Origin: IIICB1 sp035968095
Lineage (GTDB): Bacteria > Cyanobacteriota > Cyanobacteriia > Cyanobacteriales > SIO1D9
Reading direction: 5' to 3'
Assembly: GCA_035968095.1 (NCBI GenBank)
Contig: JAWQFW010000187.1
Location: 1-11,138 of the forward strand
DNA: 11,138 nt
Part shown: positions 7,371 to 11,138 of the stretch, one piece after another
Layout of the letters: each line of letters opens with the position of its first letter
How positions within the stretch are numbered: the stretch's first letter is position 1
Program-made: the position numbers and the translations under genes
The notes under the pieces: model-generated
What the model was told of the DNA's origin: nothing
Databases searched by the model: none
Seen by the model: the letters and a program-made list of their open reading frames with translations, nothing else

Positions 7371-7467
7371 TCCCCTTTTGGCGGATTTTTTGTGTTAAAT
7401 AAAAACTAAATTCTTGACTCATAATTAAAATTTCCAGTTAGCTCGGCTTTTATTTTTTGAAGAAACT

Positions 7468-8712
7468 ATGATTCGCTTGCGTCACCATCCTTTTCCTTTT
7501 CTGCTTTATTTGGAGTGGGCTTTACTTTTTGTTGCTGTTGTCAATGAACTTTTACCTTCGCGTCGGGGAAATGTTGTCGATCTTTCCCCCGTTACTATTT
7601 TGACGATGATTGTTTTTCTGCTACTTGGTTTGAGATTACCCACGCAACAAGCGGCAAAAATTTTGTATACTGCTTGTGGATTTGGCTTAATTCTTGTTGC
7701 TACTACTTTCGACTATCATGGAATCCGCATTTTACCTTTTCTTTATTTAGTTTTAGTGATCCGTAGTAGTTTGCTTTTTTCTCTTTCGGGTCGTTTATTA
7801 GTGGCAGCAGTTGCTTTTACCTGTTTTTTTTTAAGATTACTTTACTTAGTAAAAAATGTTTTTCCTCGCCAACTTTTTATAGTGCAGTCGTTAATTGAAG
7901 AAAGTTGTCCTTTCGCACAAGAATTATTTACCGAACGTTTTAATTCTTTTTTAATTAATTTAACTTTTTTATTCGCTTTGGTCTTAATTTTTGTTTTACT
8001 TTTGGTTAATGCTTTGCTGAAAGAAAGGCAAAGTCAGCAAAAATTGACAGTTGCAGTGACTCAATTACGTGACTATGCTTTACGCATCGAAGATTTGGCA
8101 ACTTTACAAGAAAGAAATCGGATTGCACGCGAAATTCACGATTCTTTAGGACATTTTTTGACGGGATTAAATATTCAATTGGAGAGTGCGATTAAACTCC
8201 AAAAAACTAAACCCGAACAGGCGCAAATCTTTTTACTAGAAGCCAAAAGTATGGGTTCAAATGCTTTACGTGCAGTACGTCAATCGGTTGCTACACTAAG
8301 ATCTGACCCTTGGTTAGAGTTATCTTTAGCGGACGCGATTGCGTCTCTCTCTGACCAATTTACTCGCACCACAAATATTATTCCAGATTGTGAAATTGTT
8401 GTTTCACAACCTTTACCTATTGAAATAAAAATTGCTGTTTATCGAATTATCCAAGAAAGCTTAACTAATATTTGTAAATATGCTCAAGCAACTAAGGTAG
8501 AAATTAAATTACAAGTTAGAGAGTCAAACTTATTTCTAATTGTCAAAGATAATGGTTGCGGTTTTAACCCCGAAGAAAATTTAACTGGTTTTGGATTACA
8601 AGGAATGCGCGAACGTACTGCGGCGCTTGGTGGTTCTATTGATATTGAAAGTCAACCTCATCTTGGGTGTAAAATTACTGTCAATATTCCCTTGACGAAA
8701 CATCCTAAGTAA
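7468..8712 (+). CDS. Membrane histidine kinase of the HisKA_3 (NarL-partner) class
   Basis: A 414-residue protein. The N-terminal half (about 10-184) holds five or six hydrophobic segments (near 10-28, 42-56, 66-82, 88-126 and 161-184) and no recognisable extracytoplasmic sensor domain, as in intramembrane-sensing kinases. A short coil (185-212) leads to the dimerisation/phosphoacceptor helix RNRIAREIHDSLGHFLTGLN, with H224 as the phosphorylated residue. The ATP domain has an N-box QESLTNICKYA (N334, K337), a G1 box DNGCGF (361-366) and a G2 box GFGLQGMRER (374-383). All catalytic motifs are present. ATG 7468 is preceded only by a weak GAAGAAA. The response regulator gene follows after 62 bp on the same strand, so this is an orthodox two-component operon. 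The stimulus is unknown; the divergent Spy-like gene hints at cell-envelope stress. Confidence 0.95.
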   Translation: MIRLRHHPFPFLLYLEWALLFVAVVNELLPSRRGNVVDLSPVTILTMIVFLLLGLRLPTQQAAKILYTACGFGLILVATTFDYHGIRILPFLYLVLVIRSSLLFSLSGRLLVAAVAFTCFFLRLLYLVKNVFPRQLFIVQSLIEESCPFAQELFTERFNSFLINLTFLFALVLIFVLLLVNALLKERQSQQKLTVAVTQLRDYALRIEDLATLQERNRIAREIHDSLGHFLTGLNIQLESAIKLQKTKPEQAQIFLLEAKSMGSNALRAVRQSVATLRSDPWLELSLADAIASLSDQFTRTTNIIPDCEIVVSQPLPIEIKIAVYRIIQESLTNICKYAQATKVEIKLQVRESNLFLIVKDNGCGFNPEENLTGFGLQGMRERTAALGGSIDIESQPHLGCKITVNIPLTKHPK

Positions 8713-8774
8713 GCTAAAAAAATAATAGCGAAATTAACTTTAAAGAAACTTTCCTTCAATTAGTTACAGGTAAA

Positions 8775-9440
8775 ATGATTCGGATTTTATTAGTAGACGA
8801 CCAAAAAATTATTCGCCAAGGTTTAAAAGCATTATTAGAGTTAGAAACTGACTTGGAAATTGTTGCTGATGCGGAGAACGGACAAGAAGCAATTGAAAAG
8901 TTAACAAAATTAGCGGAGGAAAATTCCCAACCAGATTTAATTTTAATGGATGTGCGAATGCCGATTATGGATGGAGTCGCAGCAACCAAGTTAATGAAAG
9001 AACAATTTTCCGACATCAAAATTTTAGTTTTGACTACTTTTGATGATGACGAATATGTTTCCCAAGCTTTACAATTTGGTGCAGTTGGTTACTTATTGAA
9101 AGATACCCCTTCGGAAGAGTTAGCCGCAGCAATTCGGTTAGTGGATAAAGGCTATTCGCAATTTAGTCCAGGAATTTTACCGAAAATAATGGCACGAGTT
9201 TCTGAAGAAAAAAATCAAGCAAATCCACCAGCAGAATTAGCAGAATTAACTCCTAGAGAAAAAGAAGTATTGAGTTTAATTGCTACAGGTGCGAGTAATA
9301 AAGAAATTGCCCAAAACTTGTATATTTCCGAAGGAACAGTCAAAAATCATGTTACTAATATTTTAAGTCGGTTAAATTTACGCGATCGCACTCAAGCGGC
9401 TTTGTTTGCAAATTCGTTTTTAGCTTGGTTGGAAAAATAA
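8775..9440 (+). CDS. NarL/LuxR-type response regulator, partner of the upstream kinase
   Basis: A 221-residue protein. The receiver domain (about 1-120) has the acidic pair D8/D9 (LVDDQ), phosphoacceptor D59 in LILMDVRMP, switch residue T87 (VLTTFDDD) and K109 in YLLKDTP. After a short linker (about 140-154) comes a LuxR-type helix-turn-helix (about 156-214), starting LTPREKEVLSLIATGASNK and with recognition helix SEGTVKNHVTNILSRL. Everything needed for phosphorylation and DNA binding is intact. It should dimerise on phosphorylation by the kinase at 7468-8712 and bind inverted repeats; the palindrome at 7349-7370 is the obvious candidate site. ATG 8775 has a weak AGG upstream. The gene is convergent with xisI, with 53 bp between and no strong terminator. 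Confidence 0.95.
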   Translation: MIRILLVDDQKIIRQGLKALLELETDLEIVADAENGQEAIEKLTKLAEENSQPDLILMDVRMPIMDGVAATKLMKEQFSDIKILVLTTFDDDEYVSQALQFGAVGYLLKDTPSEELAAAIRLVDKGYSQFSPGILPKIMARVSEEKNQANPPAELAELTPREKEVLSLIATGASNKEIAQNLYISEGTVKNHVTNILSRLNLRDRTQAALFANSFLAWLEK

Positions 9441-9493
9441 AAAAAGTTTTTGACTTATAGGGGTTGATGTTGAATATTATCGCTGTGGGAAGT

Positions 9494-9835
9494 TTAGGCG
9501 ATCGCAAATTCGGTATACTTCCTCACATCTGGTGGATGGAAAGCTAAGACAATATCTTCTTTCAAGACACCTTCACTTACTAACTCAGTAGCAATTCCTG
9601 ATTCAGTCCAATCTTCCTCAAGATAAATCTTGTTATTTTTAATCCTAATATGAATGTGGGTGTATTTGTGTCGTTTACTTCCTTCCCAATCAACTGTTAG
9701 CCACAAGTAATGGTCGTTATTTTCATCAAAAACCAAACAAGTTTCAGTCTTACAACTAGAGGATTGAGAAGATAAATTATCGTATTCGGTAAGTATTTGT
9801 TTAATTAAAGTTCGATAATTAGTTAACTTATCCAT
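9494..9835 (-). CDS. xisI: XisI family protein, intact copy
   Basis: A 113-residue protein. The C-terminal half carries the XisI signature: KIYLEEDWTESGIATELVSEGVxKEDIVLAFHPPDVRKYTEFAIA-like, about residues 69-113, with the usual EDWTE, GIATEL, KEDIVL and FHPP blocks. The N-terminal MDKLTNYRTLIKQILTEY is also typical. By family knowledge XisI was described with XisH as a factor needed for excision of the Anabaena fdxN element, but xisHI pairs are common in cyanobacteria far from any such element and their usual role is unknown; no XisF recombinase is seen here. A Shine-Dalgarno AGAGG (minus strand, 9846-9850) lies ten bases before the ATG. It directly follows xisH, and in the ancestral arrangement its start overlapped the xisH end by 13 bp. 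Confidence 0.92.
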   Translation of the reverse strand: MDKLTNYRTLIKQILTEYDNLSSQSSSCKTETCLVFDENNDHYLWLTVDWEGSKRHKYTHIHIRIKNNKIYLEEDWTESGIATELVSEGVLKEDIVLAFHPPDVRKYTEFAIA

Positions 9836-9852
9836 TGTGTTATTTCCTCTTT

Positions 9853-10239
9853 TTAATTATTGAAAATAACCAAACTAATTTGATTAAGTTTTACAATTGT
9901 ATTGACAGATTTCCTTTGAAAAAAAGTATTGTATACAGTATCTCTAACCGCTAAGTAAATTTCATAATCTTTATTTGTTAATCTTAGAAAGTTACGATAC
10001 AAAATATATTGACCTAAAGCTATTTCAAAAGCACTCATGAGTGAAGGACTAATAAAGCTTTTGATTTCAATAATAATTTTCTGCTCACTTTCTTCATCTG
10101 TAGTCCTTTTTTCTATCGCTAAATCTGCATAAAGTTTTGCATCTTCGTATTCAATAGTATAAGGATCGTCTGTAACTGTCCAACCATCCTTAATTAAAGC
10201 ATTTTTGACTGCATCATGATAAATATCTCTAGCTGGCAT
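9853..10239 (-). CDS. xisH: XisH family protein, C-terminally truncated by a Lys-to-TAA change
   Basis: A 128-residue protein from ATG 10239, beginning with the canonical MPARDIYHDAVKNALIKDGW; an in-frame TTG at 10257 is a less likely start. A nuclease-like signature is present: D39 in YADLAIEK, E58-x-K60 in IIIEIKSF, and Q77 in LGQY, consistent with the PD-(D/E)XK-type fold reported for this family. The gene stops with TAA at 9853-9855, but the same frame continues KEEITQWIS to a second stop at 9823-9825. The neighbouring copy has Lys at this codon and reads through to the same end, so a single nonsense change has removed the last ten codons, probably the final strand. The ancestral length would be 138 residues. 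No Shine-Dalgarno is obvious before the start. Whether the truncated protein still works is unknown. Confidence 0.88.
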   Translation of the reverse strand: MPARDIYHDAVKNALIKDGWTVTDDPYTIEYEDAKLYADLAIEKRTTDEESEQKIIIEIKSFISPSLMSAFEIALGQYILYRNFLRLTNKDYEIYLAVRDTVYNTFFQRKSVNTIVKLNQISLVIFNN

Positions 10240-10260
10240 GAAAATCAGGAAAAACAAGAG

Positions 10261-10295
10261 TTTTAGAGAGTGATATCGAAAGACTCACTCTAAAA
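10261..10295 (-). terminator. Long bulged hairpin between the two xisHI units
   Basis: Left arm TTTTA-GA-GAGTGA (10261-10273) pairs with right arm TCACTC-TAAAA (10285-10295): 11 base pairs, a two-base bulge and an 11-base loop. It lies after the stop of the decayed xisI and ends 21 bp before the ATG of the left xisH. On the minus strand it is followed by a moderately T-rich stretch. It could terminate transcription from the right unit or act in the leader of the left unit. Confidence 0.45.
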
Positions 10296-10322
10296 TTATA
10301 ACTACTTAGCGGTAAAGATGAG

Positions 10323-10664
10323 TTACGCGATCGCAAATTCAGTATACTTCCTCGCCTCTGGTGGATGGAAACCTAAGACAATATCTTCTTTCGGGATACC
10401 TTCTCTCAATAAATCAGTCGCAATTCCTTCCTCAGTCCAATCTTCCTCAACATAAATCTTCTCATTTTTAATTCTTACATAAATTGTAATTCCTTTCACT
10501 CTTTTTCCTTCTTCCCAGCCGACATTATACCATAAATACTGACTTTTATTATCGTCAAATACAAAAATTTAATCTATACCATCCCTAGGAACTTGTAGCG
10601 AAATTCGTTCATATTCATTCAAGATTTTTTTAATAACACTTCGATAATAAGTTAACTTATCCAT
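10323..10664 (-). pseudogene. xisI: xisI copy 2, interrupted by one TAA stop at codon 32
   Basis: This has the same 342-bp length as the intact xisI and needs no gap to align. ATG 10664 has a strong Shine-Dalgarno, AAGGAGG (minus strand, 10675-10681), ten bases upstream. It reads MDKLTYYRSVIKKILNEYE and then stops at TAA (10569-10571) in the context GID-stop-IFVFD. After the stop the frame is open to the normal end, with all signature blocks kept: VEEDWTEEGIATDLL, KEDIVLGFHPPEARKYTEFAIA. Only one lesion is visible, suggesting recent inactivation or, less likely, readthrough. The aligned residue in copy 1 is Thr32; a CAA (Gln) ancestor is my guess. Confidence 0.9.
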
Positions 10665-11068
10665 TCGACGACTTCCTCCTTCTTAAAATCAACAACTAAT
10701 AACAAAACTTGGTATTGCTGCAAAATAAATTTAATCGCTTTTTGCTGAAAAAACCGCTCATAAATAGCTTGACCAATCGCTAAATAAATTGTATAATAAA
10801 CTTTCTTGACCGAAAGAAAAGCGCGATAAATAAGATATTGACCTAACGCTGTCTCAAATTCACGCATTGCCGAACGACCCAGAAAACTTTTAACTTCAAT
10901 CGCAATTTGTTGTCCCGATTTCGTAGCAGAAAGAGTCTTTTCTCCAGCAAGGTCAGCAAAAAGTTAAATTTGTTGATATCTAATCGGATAAGGGTCGGCG
11001 GTAATCTCCCAATTATCCTTAATTAAAGCATTTTTCACGGCATCATCGAAACGAAACTCCTTGGGTCT
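10652..11068 (-). pseudogene. xisH: xisH copy 2, start replaced by an insertion-element end and interrupted by TAA at codon 35
   Basis: The frame aligns over 138 codons with xisH copy 1 plus its remnant. Codon 1 is AGA instead of ATG, and codons 1-5 (RPKEF) do not match MPARD, while from about codon 6 the match is clear (RFDDAVKNALIKDNW). TAA at 10964-10966 replaces Lys35 (YQQI-stop-LFADLAGEK). Downstream, the nuclease-type residues are kept: D39, E58-x-K60 (IAIEVKSF) and Q77 (LGQY). The C-terminus DFKKEEVVEWIS is complete and overlaps the xisI start by 13 bp, with the xisI Shine-Dalgarno inside the xisH coding region. An internal ATG at 10867 could only give a 71-residue fragment without the catalytic residues. 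Confidence 0.88.
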
Positions 11069-11138
11069 GAAACCCCGTCCTTCAAGGACGGCTTTATATA
11101 TTCCTGGTAAAATAGGGAAATATCGAAAAGCGAAAACC
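11058..11138 (-). mobile_element. Probable right end of an IS200/IS605 (tnpB-type) element, extending beyond the window
   Basis: A hairpin, CCGTCCTT (11075-11082) and AAGGACGG (11084-11091), is followed on the minus strand by GGTTTCAGACCC. This hairpin-plus-'GGGGTTTCAGACCC' arrangement is, from memory, the usual 3' end of tnpB-carrying IS605-family elements in cyanobacteria, where it also forms part of the guide (omega) RNA scaffold. It lies exactly where the xisH copy 2 start codon should be, so the element seems to have inserted there. The junction is between about 11056 and 11068. No transposase or tnpB reading frame can be recognised in the remaining 47 bp to the window edge. Confidence 0.5.

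Larger units (their letters stand above)
9494..11068 (-). repeat. Tandem duplication of the xisH-xisI unit (two 746-bp copies)
   Basis: Unit 1 covers 9494-10239 and unit 2 covers 10323-11068. They are equal in length and align codon for codon without gaps at an offset of 829 bp, with an 83-bp spacer. The xisI C-terminal part is especially close in DNA sequence, starting with the shared run CGATCGCAAATTC. Divergence is substantial elsewhere, so the duplication is not recent, or the two were gained from related donors. Confidence 0.85.

Noticed and set aside
8335..8348. Small inverted repeat GACGC-GATT-GCGTC
   Set aside because: It lies inside the kinase coding region, is short, and is likely chance or codon-driven.
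8756..9019. Minus-strand 87-codon frame
   Set aside because: It lies opposite the receiver domain of the response regulator, whose motifs are complete.
9441..9493. AAAAAGTTTTT after the response regulator as a terminator
   Set aside because: There is only an AT-only palindrome with no GC stem; not a convincing terminator.
10240..10257. TTG start six codons upstream in xisH copy 1
   Set aside because: MPARD is the typical XisH N-terminus and copy 2 aligns exactly from the same point.
56..10334. Nine scattered GCGATCGC octamers
   Set aside because: These are ordinary HIP1 sites of cyanobacterial genomes, useful for taxonomy but not a local element; no CRISPR array or regular spacing is present.

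Overview
The window looks like a cyanobacterial chromosome. The palindrome GCGATCGC (the HIP1 octamer typical of many cyanobacteria) occurs nine times, beginning at 56, 2097, 3264, 3681, 6664, 7228, 9382, 9498 and 10327. The gene content agrees: a long cobalamin-dependent MetH, a large pentapeptide-repeat protein, a Pilin_GH-type domain and tandem xisH/xisI pairs. The base composition is fairly AT-rich. No genus can be named from this sequence alone.

Layout. Positions 1-3541 (minus) hold metH, methionine synthase, nearly complete but running off the left edge. Divergent from it, 3657-4261 (plus) is a compact Phd/YefM-like antitoxin and RelE/ParE-like toxin pair with a one-base overlap. From 4323 to 7268 there are three minus-strand genes: a 471-residue pentapeptide-repeat protein, a lipoprotein whose C-terminal half looks like a cyanobacterial type IV pilin-like (Pilin_GH) domain, and a small exported Spy/CpxP-like protein with two LTxxQ repeats. 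Divergent from the Spy-like gene across a 199-bp region with a near-perfect palindrome lie a membrane histidine kinase (7468-8712) and a NarL/LuxR-type response regulator (8775-9440). This resembles an envelope-stress circuit: exported sensor-modulator, lipoprotein, kinase and regulator, with a candidate operator between the two arms. That functional reading is inference.

The right end (9494-11138, minus) holds two tandem xisH-xisI pairs that align without gaps over 746 bp at an offset of 829 bp. The left pair has an intact xisI, but its xisH has lost its last ten codons to one Lys-to-TAA change. The right pair is decayed: each gene has one internal TAA stop, and the xisH start codon is replaced by a hairpin-bearing sequence resembling the right end of an IS200/IS605 (tnpB-type) element extending out of the window.

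The best leads for new biology are the palindrome-linked Spy-like/two-component/pilin-like lipoprotein neighbourhood, and the xisHI tandem in which three of four genes carry a single TAA stop with no frameshift. XisH also shows a D-(x18)-E-x-K nuclease-type signature.
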